Part shown: positions 1 to 15,355 of the stretch, in pieces
Layout of the letters: every line of letters begins with the position of its first letter
Numbering within the stretch: position 1 is the stretch's first letter
NCBI RefSeq assembly: GCF_035046485.1
Contig: NC_085137.1
Location: 44,199,155-44,263,154 of the forward strand
Length of the DNA stretch: 64,000 nt
Source of the DNA: Aedes albopictus
Lineage: Eukaryota; Arthropoda; Insecta; Diptera; Culicidae
Direction of reading: 5' to 3'
The notes under the pieces: generated by a model
What the model saw: the letters and a program-made list of their open reading frames with translations, nothing else
Database searches by the model: none
Told to the model about the DNA's origin: nothing
Made by a program: the position numbers and the translations under genes

Positions 1-292
1 CCTTGAGGGCCCATATAGCCGAGGCGGTTAACGCACGGCTATTCAGCATGACCATGCTGAGGGTGACGGGTTCGATTCCCGGTCGGCCCAGGATCTTTTC
101 GTAAAGGAAATTTCCTTGACTTCCTTGGGCATAGAGTATCTTCGTGCCTGCCACACGATATACACATGCAAAATGGTCATTGGCAGAGGAAGCTCTCAGT
201 TAAAAACTGTGGAAGTGCTCATAGAACACTAAGCTGAGAAGCAGGCTTTGTCCCAGTGAGGACGTTATGCCAAGAAGAGGAGGAGAGGAGGT
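1..292 (+). mobile_element. tRNA-derived SINE, Feilai type
   Basis: The first ~90 bases resemble a tRNA with an A-box-like stretch (TAGCCGAGGCGG) and a perfect B box (GGTTCGATTCC). A tRNA-unrelated body follows and ends in a purine-rich GAA/GGA tail near 268-292. The body (AGAGTATC, TGCCACACGATATAC, GCTCTCAGTTAA, GAAGCAGGC, CCCAGTGAGGACG) is what I remember of the Aedes Feilai SINE. A real tRNA gene would stop after the acceptor stem; here the sequence continues into the conserved body, so it is not annotated as tRNA. The element may begin before the window. Confidence 0.85.
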
Positions 293-339
293 TAGTTGCG
301 GAGACACCAAGGAATGTGTTGGTTCCCCAGTTCCCCAGG

Positions 340-890
340 TGCCCTTACCGCTCCTTTTGTTCTCGACAAGCGGGTGCGGACTCAACATCCAGGATTACTA
401 TTGCACAGTAGCGAATCCTCCTCTTGTTACGCTGGAAAGCTATCTTGGCCATCTTTGGAATCGACAAGAGAGCATTCACGGTCGACCTCCCCTTCCGGAA
501 GCCAAACTGATGACTCCAGAGGCCATCTACACCATCGCTGTGCCTCATCAATTTTTGAAGATGATCTTCTCGAGCACCTTCTCTACATGCCGACGGGTCT
601 CCTAATCTTTGCCAATAGGACCAGGCACCACCGCTTCCAAACCTCTGGAATGACTCTTTCGTGCAGGCATTTTTGCACAGCATATCTGACCGGACCAAAG
701 GCCTAATCTACCATGAATGATTTTGCAATTCCCGCAAGTACCTCTTCAGCAACCCTCCCCTCATCACCAGCCGCTTTAAAATCCCTAGCGATTCTACGAA
801 AGAAAGCAAACTGCTCAGATCATGATGCGGAAAAAGACTCGAGGGCTTGGCCATGACCTAGTTGCCCCTTCCTTGGTCCGATACCCGCTG
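340..890 (-). pseudogene. R1-like non-LTR reverse transcriptase fragment, degenerate
   Basis: On the minus strand, 345-698 translates with SHQFGFRKGRSTVNALL and YCAIVILDVESA. These match the fingers and first catalytic-Asp region of R1-type LINE reverse transcriptases (typically NQFGFRKGRSTVDAI and YCVVVTLDVKNAF). Weaker RT-like peptides continue upstream on the minus strand to about 890 in other frames, with stops. No endonuclease, RNase H or YADD-type box is present, so this is a short internal relic. The adjacent SINE begins about 50 bases away. R1 versus a neighbouring clade cannot be settled by eye. Confidence 0.65.
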
Positions 891-1019
891 TTATGTAGAT
901 TTTGGAAAACACACAAATTTGATGAAATTCGAACCAACTTTTGAACTGAAATTCAAAAAAAAAAAACTTCCAGGAAAAACCTGGAAAAATCTGGGAATTT
1001 TATTTTGTCTTATTAGTAG

Positions 1020-2230
1020 ACATCCTGGATAGAACTCCTGAAATATTTATTAAGTCGAATTGAGGCATGGATTTTAGAGGAACGAAATTTCTGGAGTAGT
1101 AAGCCCACATTGTGGAGAAATCTTGAAAAGAACACTGAACGGAATATCTAAAGTATTTTTTGAAACAATTTCTGCCAAAATTTTTGGGAAGTTTGTGAAA
1201 AAAATCTTAAAAAGGTAAACCTCTTAAAGATTTTGTTAAATTTGGGATATGGTTGAATATTTCTGTCAAAAAATCCTAAAAGCTTTTTATTAGGGCTTCT
1301 ACAAATATACCATTGGACAGAATTTTTAGTATATTTTCTAAGGATTTCTAAAAAAATACGAATTAGAAATACATGATAAACTTCTTTAAAAAATAAAAGA
1401 ACGAGACAATTTCCGCCAGAATTTCTGGAATAAATTTGGGTGATGTAAATTTTGTGAAAGTTGTTGTTAATACTTCTATCATATCTCTCGTACAGCACTT
1501 CAAAAGTAATCAATGAAGTTGTTTTTTAAACAAGCTATGCTCCAAAAATCTTTGGATCATCTCGGTAAAATTATTAAGGAATTAATTCTCGGGTGGTTTT
1601 CTGCAATGTCCATCAGAAAAAAAATACGAAAAATATGGTGAAAGCCTTGGAGACATTCATGGAGAAATGTCTAATGATTTCCTATCAGGTTACCAACCTA
1701 AAGTAAATTTTGAAGAGCTATCGAAGCTCAGGATCGTGAAATCTGCAACTTTGAATTGTCGAAGTGAAGTGAAATTGATGCTATTAAAAAGCACCTTTTT
1801 TTTTTGAAAATATCACGAAAAGTTCTGCTTTGAATATTTCCTAAAAAATCAGAAACCGCTCTGAAAATTTCACCAAAAAATGTGTAAGAAAGTTTTACAG
1901 AACTGGAAACTACATAGAATGATTTGATTTCACACATGTTTGTGTTTAAACAACCATTCAAAGCATTTTGAACCAGTTTTCAATATGAATTCAGAACATG
2001 CAGTTATCTCAACACCGCTAAATAAGCAGCTAAAAATGGTGTAGATTATTCCTGCAAAAATGAACGGAGCCAGAGCCATCTTAAAAAAAACTTTTAGGAG
2101 AAATTTCTGACAGTTTTTTTTTCACTTCCATAAATTTTCTACCATTTCAGGAAGCATTTTTCGATTCGATTCTGACAGGTTATGTAATATTCTGATAATT
2201 TTAGTAGAACTGAAAATCTATTAAGACAAG
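1020..2230. repeat. AT-rich tract with faint GAAATTTCTGG-type repeats
   Basis: No credible gene. Scattered AATTTCTG and TTTCTGGAG words suggest an old, minus-oriented outlier of the degenerate repeat field described at 10.6-18.3 kb. The predicted ORFs are under 125 codons, AT-rich and lack recognisable motifs. Confidence 0.35.
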
Positions 2231-2385
2231 GTAAGGATCAATGTTCGAAGAAAACTTCAGTGGTATTTGTGAGCGAACTTCGGAAAAGGGTACTATTTGC
2301 ATTTGAGGCTTGCTGACCGCATTTTCGTCAGGACGTTTAGGACTGTGAGGCAGAGATTATGAATATCTTTGAGCTGTGACAAGTG

Positions 2386-2652
2386 AGGGGGTTAGAAGCA
2401 AAGGGGTGTAAGTGACAAAAACCCACTTTTGAGTAAATGAGGTTTAAAGTTTTTGACCAATTTTTCATCCCATACAAAATGTATGGAGCTTTAAAATCAA
2501 CCTAATTTTCTCTGATTTATTGTATTTTTTTCAATCATCGTAGAAACAATCTTAAAAAAGTTCCTGAAAGCTTGAACTCTGAAAAATTTTATGATATGCT
2601 CAGCTCAAAATAGGCAAAATGGTCACTTACACCCCTTTGATTCTGGGCCCCT
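2386..2652. mobile_element. MITE with CAAAGGGGTGTAAGTGA TIRs
   Basis: The left end carries CAAAGGGGTGTAAGTGAC near 2398 and the right end its reverse complement near 2627-2644. The outermost bases are AGGGGG at the left and CCCCT at the right. A 6-bp direct repeat CAAGTG lies at 2380-2385 and 2653-2658, a plausible TSD. The element is 267 bp and has no coding capacity. Confidence 0.65.
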
Positions 2653-3074
2653 CAAGTGTAAATCTGAAACAGGTAATTGTGGCTGAAAATTTCACTGGAA
2701 CTGCCGAAGGAGTTCCTTGACAAATTAATGAAAAAAATCTTGAAGAGGCGAACGGAAACATGGCTGGTTGGAATCCAAATCGTGCTCTACAACACGTAAC
2801 ATGATACGGTGCTTGATGACACTTGTCACATATCCACACATACCCACAACATTATATGATCACTCACATAGATGAATAATTTATGTTTTTTTAGAATGTT
2901 TGCGGAATTTATGGAAAAAATATTAAATTATGGCCATGATCCCTGCGAAATTTACAACTTCGGGATATTGGATAACTCTATCGATTTTTTTTGCAAGTAT
3001 TTCTGACAGAAAACACTTGGGATTTGAGGGTAATCTGGATACATTTTCTTATATTTATTCTGATTTTTATAAAT

Positions 3075-3280
3075 TACCGGAGTAATATTTTTAAAATCGG
3101 TTTCCACAATTAAAGGAAGGATCAAGCTGTCTCCTGATTGTTTTCTGGTGGAAAAAAATTATCAATTTTCTAGAAATGGAACATTTTCCACCAGAGATAA
3201 ATCCAGAGAATATCTAATTGTGAATAGAAACTGATTTTTAAAATATTACTCCATTATTTTATAAAAATTCAAAAATCAAG
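3075..3280. mobile_element. Hairpin element (inverted repeat)
   Basis: GGAGTAATATTTTTAAAATC at 3079 onward is matched by the inverse near 3235-3255, with further imperfect pairing of TTTCCACAATTA against TAATTGTGAATAGAAA. The arms are about 60-70 bp with a ~60-bp centre. No TSD could be assigned. Confidence 0.55.
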
Positions 3281-3294
3281 AATGAGGAAATTCA

Positions 3295-3525
3295 AGATTC
3301 GCCTAACAGAGGAATTCATGGAAAAGCTTTGGCAACTTCATGGAAGACTTCCTTGGTAAATTCCTAGCGAAAGTTTTCGGGAATTTTCCGGTGGAGTATC
3401 ATTGGATTCCTTTATTGAGGTTTCCAAAAGAAACCATGCAGAATTTCCTAGAAAAATCTCCGGAGTTGATCCGAAAAGGAAAAGATATCCAGTACTCGAG
3501 TGTTCCTTGTAGTGATTCATGCTAA
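3295..3525 (-). repeat. Degenerate GGAATTCC-type repeat
   Basis: GAATTCATGGAAAAG, TTCCTTGG, GGGAATTTTCCGG and similar words repeat at irregular 20-30-bp spacing. The 60-codon ORFs on both strands are products of this low-complexity sequence. Confidence 0.4.
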
Positions 3526-4028
3526 AATTTACGGAGAAACAACTATAATACGCATTGACAAATGAATTGCGTAAATATCGTTGGAGTTATTTGAGCAGAT
3601 ATGATGGTATTAAAAAAAAGGTTGTAGCAACTGATAGCACAATATATATTCGAAGATTTAATGGTGGCTCCGAAGAGGAACCTTAGTAGATTTTTTTGCA
3701 AAAAAAAAACAATTGTAATAATGTACCGGAACCTGCCTTAGTTCTCAGAAGCACTCCCGATAAATAACAGACGCTTTGAAAGAGAATGAAGCAACTGCGA
3801 ATAGGGCAACACATCTTGATCAAACGTTTATCAGCATTCCAACATGACAGTTCAAGGCGCAGCCTAGAAACGCTGCAGAATCAGGAGTTATTTTAGAAAT
3901 GCCTTCATAAAGATCTCTAATTTTTTTTCTTTAAGGGTTCCGTAAAAATAAGAAACAAGTATCTTTAAGAAAGAAAAAGTAAATTTTCTTGGTTTTTATA
4001 TAGATACTCGAGGAATGTTTGTCTGATA

Positions 4029-7000
4029 CACGGTGTGTTGAAACAGGATTATTATCGCACTTTCATGAACCTAAAATATTTTTTCGTTATAAGTTAGCCT
4101 TAGCTGTATATATTAAGATTCTGGAGGTTTAAAAATCTTTCATCGGGGAAAACTAAAATAAATTCGATTTTAGTAGTTTACCACTTTTCCCATACCTATG
4201 ATATGGTATTACATTACCCAAATCTGATGAACCTAAACTCCGCTAGAAAAAGTCCCCTTTCTATTAATAAATTTGAAACCATTTAGAGAGAAACGAACGT
4301 AAAAGTCTTGACAACGACTTTAAATTTTTTGGCGTTCGTTTCATGTGTCCAGCCTACTACAGTCTGCCGAAAGTCATAAATCATAAAAGTCTTTATTTCT
4401 TCCATTTAATAGAGGTAAACTAATACTTCCCATTAGGGCGACTCATACGTTTGAGGAAGCACCATACACTTGTGACTCATACCATTTGCAGCACATACCC
4501 TTCATGTGCTAATTTGTCTGCAATGGCGGATATTTGTTGCACATACTTTGCATGTCAAACCACATCCCCATGGATATTTGCCAAAAAGTATTAGTCGACT
4601 ATACTGAGCGTGCATGGCTCATTTGTAAAAGTTCTGCCTCTGATTTGTTGAGGACTTTTGTCCATACAAAATCTTAAAATTTTTTAAAAACATTATTTCC
4701 TTGTTACTTCTAAAATGATACCTTTAGGGTTAAGTGGGCTGTTGAGTCTCAAATAACAAAAAGTTGACGCAAAATACATAAGATTGGCGTTGTCATATTA
4801 TGTTAATGCATTCAAAAATAATTATTCAACATTTGCTTTAAAATAAGGCACGCTGGGTCAAGTTAAAACGGGTGGGGTAAGAAGAAACACCGGGTTAACG
4901 TGATATTATCTAGTCATGATAAGCAATTTGAATGTCATAACATTTTTTTTAACAAACAATCATTTGATCAAGGATAACACTAGTTTACAGCATTTTTGAA
5001 CTCGGTAAGCTGATGATCATTTTTCGTGTTGAATCATGCCCTGAGTTCGAAAACGCGAAGGAAAAAAATTACAGTAGAGCAGAATTTTTTTCGACTTTCC
5101 ATACAAGGTTGATGATTTGAAATCGATTTTTGTTCTATTTTAAAGCAAAGTCGCTCACTTCACACATCTCATTCTCCGTAATCAATGCTCCGATTGAGCT
5201 GAATTTTTTACTGTAACTCGCCTACATATAATATGTCAAATAAACGTTGAGAAAGAATTTTTAAATTATTTTTTTCTTATTGAAAAAAATACATTTCTTC
5301 ACAAAATTTTGAAAATTTTGCTAAAATTTAAGGAGATCGTCCCCAAAACTCGCCGATATCTTGAATTTCATCAATCTGACGCAAAACCTGTATTCAGATG
5401 ATCGAATGGTATTATATTCAGCTTTTTATTTATGGAAAAAGATTTAAAATTTGTTGAACAAAACGCAAGATATTTGAATTTTATTAAATTCCATATTTTA
5501 AAAAGTTGTAAAACTCGATTTTGAGCTAAAACTCAAAAACTGTTCTACTTCAAATTTTTTGAAGCACGGTTTCGAAATCAGCGCTAAATTATGCTTCAAA
5601 AATTTTGGTCGTTGACAGAAGTTCACGACTTTCGTTTTATTTTGTAAACTAGTGTAATTATACAAATTGTATTGAAATCTTTTTCAAAAAATCACAAGTT
5701 TTCATTAAGAATTTAACGAATGTAACACATGCTTAATATATGTCAATGTGAATGACATCTTATAGTATAAGCCTAAAATATATTGAAAACATATCAATTT
5801 GCAAGTAATCTGATGAATTTCAATAATGGTAGTCTCGTGCAGTGATTTTTTTTCTATGTTCGTCTGGGTTATCTGTAGTTTTATTTTATAAGATACTTTG
5901 GTCATGCATTTTAATGGCTTCAATGTTATGACTACATTATATAAAGTTACTTTTTTTCCAAGTAAAATCCCTTCAGTTTTGCAAAGTAAGTTTGCCAACA
6001 GATTCAGTATGGGGAGAAAGGTCACTTGTCCTTGCAGAGCGTGATAAAAAAACAAATTAAAAAGTCACCCGTACACTAGATTCCTTCCAACCATATTCTC
6101 TGTGTTATAACTATTTAGCAATCTAAATCTATCCAATGATTCCGAAATGAAGCATAAAATAACAAATGAAAGTTCTTAAAAAGTTGTACTGGAACCCCAA
6201 ATTGCGTCAATCTTGCCTCACTTTATACATCACTGTTGTTGTTGTGTTTTTAAATATATTTTATGACATTCCCAGAACATTGATGTCTTCAATTGTCATT
6301 TTATCTGTAGATTCAGTTAAATTTGTGCTCAGCAAAAACAACAATGGACATATCTAAAACTAAGTGAAAGAAAATATAAAGTTAAGGACTGTTCCTTTTA
6401 ATTGCACTACGATTTTGCATTTCAACCTCAACTGTTAGGTCATCTTCAGTGTCTCGTACTAAATCCGATATTCTGTTTACGTACATGTATTCCGCTAACA
6501 TGCCCAGGTTCATCATCATCAAATCTAAAACTGTTTCAATGAAACATATGCTTACCTTAAAGTACGTGTATCAAGGGCGTGTGCCGAAAGAGTAATCAAA
6601 AGCTATTCTCTAAGGGCTGATTTCTTCACCTCGGATTAACCGGTAAACCAAGCTTACCCATATAGTTAAACCTGGTTTAACGCTTAAGCCAGGGTGAAGA
6701 AATCGGCCCTATGTGTCCAACATGCAAACAGAAGTATTCATATGATGAATTTTCACTTGTTAGTAAAACATCGAGCCCTGCAAAATCAGAGCACAATATA
6801 CATAAAAGTTCTTATTATATTCGAAGAGTTATAAGTATTTCTGCTAAACTAGCTCAAAACAAACTAATTCACAGTTAACAAGAATGTTAAAAAATACGCG
6901 TGATTTGTCACCATATTTGTTTAATGATTTCCCAATCGAAGCATCTTTCGTGGCCGTGTGATCGTCGTTTAGGTGCATCGTTACATGGTTTGGCATGCAA

Positions 7001-7523
7001 AGTATGTGCAACTAATACCCAGGAAAATTAGCACATGAAGAGTATGTACTGCAAATGGTATGAGTCACAGGTGTATGACGCTTCCTCAAATGTATGAGTC
7101 GCACTAATGGTAAGTATTTGTTTACCTCTGTTACAAATATCTATGTGCCAGACAAATGGAAGGAATGTAGACTTTTATGATTTATGACTTTCGGCAGACT
7201 GTAGTGGGCTGGACACATGAAACGAGCACCAAAAAATTTAAATTCGTTGTCAAGACTTTTACATTCGTTTCTCTCTAAATGATTTCAAATTTATTAGAAG
7301 AAAGGGGACTTTTTCAAACGGAGTTTAGGTTCATCAGATTTGCGTAATACCATATCATATGGGAAAAGTGGTAAACTACTAAAATCGAAGTTATTTTAAT
7401 TTTACCCGATGAAAGATTTTTTAACCTCCAGAATCTTAATATATACAGCTAAGGCTAACTTATAACGAAAAAATATTTGAGGTTCATGAAAGTGCGATAA
7501 TAATCCTGTTTCAACACACCGTG
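4029..7523. mobile_element. 3.5-kb DNA transposon with ~540-bp TIRs, Transib-like ends
   Basis: Both ends begin CACGGTGTGTTGAAACAGG; the outer 32 bp match perfectly as inverted repeats. Similarity continues inward for about 540 bp (4029-4575 versus 6960-7523) with small gaps. A 5-bp repeat TGATA flanks the element at 4024-4028 and 7524-7528. A CACGGTG-like terminal heptamer with a 5-bp TSD is the Transib pattern, although Transib targets are usually GC-rich. The 2.4-kb interior is AT-rich with no ORF resembling a transposase, so this is a non-autonomous derivative. A small hairpin MITE sits inside at 6609-6711. Family assignment is inference; the TIR/TSD structure is visible. Confidence 0.75.
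6609..6711. mobile_element. Small hairpin MITE, TIR AGGGC(T/C)GATTTCTTCACC
   Basis: AGGGCTGATTTCTTCACC at the left pairs with GGTGAAGAAATCGGCCCT at the right, with GGTTTAACC-like complementarity inside. It is nested in the large TIR element. There is no coding capacity. Confidence 0.7.
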
Positions 7524-7529
7524 TGATAT

Positions 7530-8145
7530 CTTTTTGGATTTTCGGATAGAATTACTAAATTACTTATTGTCGCAGTTCCGGGCACACATTTTGAAGGAAA
7601 CCCGTAAGAAGTTTTAACGTTTTTTCAGTTGTAATCTAGAGGATATCTAGTAGAATCTCATAAAAAACCAGAGTGTGTCTTGTAACAATTTAAATAATTG
7701 TAAAATAATTTGTAATGCTTTGAGAATTCTTTTAAAGATCCATGAACTGACGTTTGAGAATCGTCAAACTAGTTTGAGAATTCTTGAAAAGTTTTGTGAA
7801 ATTGCAAGTGGTAATTCTTCCGCTGAAGGGGTTCATTGAATGCTTTCCAAATGGAACCACTCAGAAATTCCAAGATAAAAAATCTATGAAAAATGATCTT
7901 AGTAAGAAGTAATCCTTGACCTTTTCTTCTGGAAGCACTTATTTTTTGCAGATAGAGGTGGTACTTTTTGTTTTTGAATATGTTAATGGCGAAACGAGAA
8001 GCTCTCCAATATGTTCCGTAGGAATAATAATGTAATTGAAATCATTTTTGAAATACATATAGATATACATGTCTAGCGTAACATGTGATAAGGGCCTAGG
8101 TCCAAAATGTAAACATCGAGAAATCTGCTTGAGAAGGTTTCTATG
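7530..8145. other. Intergenic AT-rich sequence
   Basis: I see no gene, RNA or clear repeat boundary. One 82-codon minus-strand ORF (7939-8187) has no motif and runs into the TIR at 8148. Confidence 0.4.
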
Positions 8146-8147
8146 TA

Positions 8148-9000
8148 CAGGGGATAGACAAAATGATCGGGACAGGCACAATTTCACTTTTCAAAAAATG
8201 GTCAAATAACTGTAACTTTTTGAAAAGTGCATCAAAATATCTATTTTTTTACTGTAAGTCGATCAACTAGTTGTCTATCAATGTTCCAAATTTGGGAAAG
8301 ATCAGGCCATTCTACATGAAGTTAGAAAGATTCTAGAAATAAGTCATAATTATCCGATAGCGAATTTTGACCTGTTATATCTCCGGATTCAATGAATCGA
8401 ATGCAATGAAATGTTGAGCGTTTATGACTTATATTTAGTACAAAGGCGCTCCATAGTAAATTATCGGAAATTTAAGGTCAGTAAAGCACAATTTTTATTA
8501 TAGAACTACCAAACTGCTCCGATTTTTATCAACATTTTACAGTATAATACTATTATGAAAATATGTTCTTAGTAAAATGTTGAGCCATTTTGTATAAATA
8601 CCTTCAAAGTTGTAGCAGTTTGAATATGAAAAAAAAAACTAACCGGGTGCTACTTAAGCAAATATAACTTTGTAACGGCTGGATCAAATTGAATGAAATT
8701 TTTACACAACATCTTGATATGCATACTTCACATACACAAAAATGTTCATTGAAATCGGTTAAGTATCTCTGGCTCTATAAATAAAACAGTAAAAATGTGT
8801 TCTTATTTTTTATTCCTCTTTGTACAAAATTTTAAAATCGCAGTTTTCAGGATTCACAATTTCTCCGCAAATACTAAACCGATTTTAATGAAAATTGTAT
8901 GGTATAAGCTACATATAATATACCATTACTGGTCCAAAAATCAGCTGTTTTGGTGTACGCAGTCTCAAGTTATGAAACAAATTGTGTGACCAAATTTTGA
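8148..9000. mobile_element. Tc1/mariner-type end, right end not found
   Basis: TA at 8146-8147 is followed by CAGGGGATAGACAAAATG, a CAGGGG start like that of the complete element at 26599. Sequence to about 9000 is AT-rich, with phrases such as TAACTTTGTAACGGCTGG that are common in mosquito non-coding DNA transposons. I did not find the reciprocal end, so the right coordinate is a guess and the copy may be truncated. Confidence 0.4.
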
Positions 9001-9770
9001 CCGTATCACCCTTTACGCACAACGCGTTCAAATTCGTAAATTAATTGAACACCTCAAGTACTTCATACTAACTTTGGTCATAAACTGTAAAGGCCCGGTC
9101 CAATATTTTTGATAAATTCCTTCACTATGACACTTCTGGGGTTCCAAACCTCTGTTCTTTTTTTCTCTTCCCGTAACAAAATTTAGTGTTGAACGGTGCC
9201 TTCATTCCTAGTCTCTCTGCCTCCATCGCTTCATACCATCGGCTACTGTCGTTGTTTTGCATTGCTTCTCTAATGGCTGTAAGCTCCATGGCGTCTTAAC
9301 TTAGATTTGATACGGATTTTTTTTAATCCCGGATTAAGTTTAGTACCCCGTGCCGTAAGCTCCAAAACTTGTATCAAAATATAAGAACGCAGCCATTTTT
9401 ATGCCTCACGCAAAAATATGAGAATGTGTGCGTGAACGAATGGAAGCAAAGAGGGAATGTAAACCAAAACATCTGTTTGTTTTGAACCAGACAGGAGGAC
9501 GGTGACGGTGACGGTCATTGCGTGCAAACAAGGTTCGGATCAGAATCCACCAGAATTTCCCCATCGAAATCTTGATGATTTCTCGTCGATCATTTTCCAA
9601 CCCGACCTATTACCTCATCCGGAGTTGAGAACTATTTCCGATTGATCGGATTTGGATCCGATAATCAGTGCTTCTAATCGTTACTTGTAAAGAAAATGGT
9701 GCAGCCGTGGCCAAACTTGCCTGCCAGACAAACTTTGCGACTTGTGGAACTGTTTCTGCGGGGCGCGGGT
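9000..9770. other. Unassigned region
   Basis: Mixed composition with no recognisable gene. Short ORFs on both strands (9406-9600 and 9610-9969) show no domain. The second overlaps the LINE fragment on the opposite strand. Confidence 0.3.
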
Positions 9771-10320
9771 GAACATGCAGCTGAAGATGAAGAGCCAACT
9801 GATAAGATGAGCCGTCTACAAGCAGATCGTGCTTCCAATGCTCGAGTACGGATCTCCAATTTGGATAGGCTGTGCCCAGACTCACCTGAAGAAACTCCAG
9901 GTAATACAAAATAAATTCCTGAAGATGATCCTCAACCTTCCGCCACACACAAGAACATCTGAGGTCCATCGGCTAGCTTGTCTTGACCCAATTGTTAACA
10001 GACTCGAAAAAAATGCTATACGTCATCGAACAAGAACCTTAGCCTCAGAATGGCAAACAATCAGATCTCTGTACATGTGATCCACCCTGTAAATAGTTTA
10101 GTAGTTAGGAGTAAGTTAGGATTAGAACAAAAACAAAAACTAGTAGTTTTGTAAACATACATTGTCAAACGACAAAAAATTCGATCTAACATGTAATCAC
10201 AACAAAAAAAAAGAATACTAAAGTATGAAAAGCAAACGCGGTATCACTTAGAATGTAAGAAAGTAATTGTCAAACAAAAACCCTGAAATAAAATATTAAT
10301 TGATTGAAAAAAAAAAAAAA
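9770..10320 (+). pseudogene. Jockey-clade LINE ORF2 C-terminus with poly(A) tail
   Basis: The frame through 9829-10080 reads YGSPIWIGCAQTHLKKLQVI and NKFLKMILNLPPHTRTSEVH. This is the thumb/C-terminal signature of Jockey-clade RTs, including mosquito Juan-like elements (roughly YG.P.W..CA.THIKKLQ..QNK.LKMILN.P..TRT). An in-frame TGA near 9812 interrupts the frame just upstream. The ORF ends at 10080. A ~225-bp 3' UTR follows, with AATAAA near 10288 and a 14-A tail at 10307-10320. The rest of ORF2 is absent, consistent with 5' truncation during target-primed reverse transcription. Confidence 0.8.
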
Positions 10321-10589
10321 TGACTCCTTAAAATAATCGGAACCAGCCAAATGCGATAGTGGTTGACCTCGGTCCTTGCCAGATGTGTTCCTTCATTAGA
10401 ATGGGATTTGGAACAGGATGTTCGGGGTTGGGCAAGTCGGTTTTTTCAAAACAATTCAGTGATGATGACGACTACAATTTTGAACTAAATATTTTAAGAA
10501 GGTTCATTGATAAAGCAGAACAATTTCTGCAGAAAATCCTACAGACATTGCTTTTATATTTCTTTGTGTAATTTATTCAGGAGTTTCGC

Positions 10590-14180
<3,591 letters not shown>

Positions 14181-14219
14181 ATTTAAAAATAACCCCCCAG
14201 CGGATATAGAAATCTTTTC

Positions 14220-14850
14220 AGGGACTCTCCAAGGGATTCCTCCAGGAATTCCCCCAAGGATTCCTCCATGGATTCATTCAGGAATTCATCAAGGGATTCC
14301 TCCGGGAATTTCCCCAGAGATTCTTCCAGGAATTCCTTCGGGAATTCCATCAGAGCAAATTCTCCCAGAGATTCCTTCAGGACTTGCCCCAAGGACTCCT
14401 CCGAGAATTTCCCCAGGGATTCCTCCGGGAATTCCCCCAGAGATTCCTCCGGGAATTCCTCCAGGGATTCCACCGGGAGTTCCGCAAGGAATACCTCCGA
14501 GAACCCCCCCCCCCCCAGGGATTCCTGCGGGAATTCGACCAGAGATTCCTGCGGGAATTTCCCGAGATTCCTGCGGGAATTTCCCGAGATTCCTGCGGGA
14601 ATTGCCCCAGGGATTCCTGCGGGAATTCCCCCAGGGATTCCTGCGGGAATTCCCCCAGGGATTCTTGCGGGATTTCCCTCAGAGATTTCAGCGGAAATTC
14701 CCCCAAAGATTCCTGCGGGAATTCCCCCAGGGATACTTCCGAGATTTCCCCCAAGGATTCCTCCGGGACTTGCCCCAGGGATTCCTCCGGGAATTCCTCC
14801 AGGGATTTCCCCCAGAGATTCCTCCGGGAATTCCTGGATGATTTTCTGGA
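14220..14850 (+). repeat. Third, GC-richer block of the 24-bp repeat
   Basis: Units of the form GGGATTCCTGCGGGAATTCC recur about every 24 bp, best between 14515 and 14720. A run of about 13 C lies at 14504-14516. This block resembles the reverse complement of array 2 more than it resembles array 1. Confidence 0.75.
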
Positions 14851-15355
14851 GAAATCGTTGAAGGTATTTATGGAGAAATTCCTATGGTAATCCCTGGAGG
14901 AATTCCCGTAGTAATCCCTGGAAGAATTCCTGTAGAAATCCCTGGAGGAATTCCCAGAGAAATCCCTTGAGGAATTCCTAGAGAAATCCCTGGAGAAATT
15001 CCTAGAGAAATCCCTGGAACAATTCCTAGCGTAATCTCTGGAGGAAATCCTAGAGCAATTTCTTCAGGAATTCCTACAGAAAACCATGGAGAAATACATT
15101 GAGAACTTCCTGGTGGAATCCCAAGATAAATCCACAGAGTTCTTGGAGTTCTTTGGAGAAATTTCAAGAGGAAAACCTGGAGCATTCCAATGGGAATCCC
15201 TGGAGGGATTTTTAGAGGATTCAATGGAAAATTTCGTGGAAAAATCACCGGAGGAATCCCTGGGGCAATTCCCTGGGCGAATTCTCGGTGGAATCCCTGG
15301 GGGAATTTCCGGAGGAATCCCTGGGGAAATTGCTGGAGGAATCCCTGGGGAAATT
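14850..15355 (-). repeat. Degenerate repeat, switched to minus orientation
   Basis: From about 14850 the vocabulary changes to GGAATTCCTAGAGAAATCCC and similar, the reverse complement of the preceding field. It leads directly into array 2. Confidence 0.75.

Noticed and set aside
8..91. tRNA gene at the start of the window
   Set aside because: A perfect B box is present, but the sequence continues into a SINE body and a purine-rich tail, and no acceptor stem closes.
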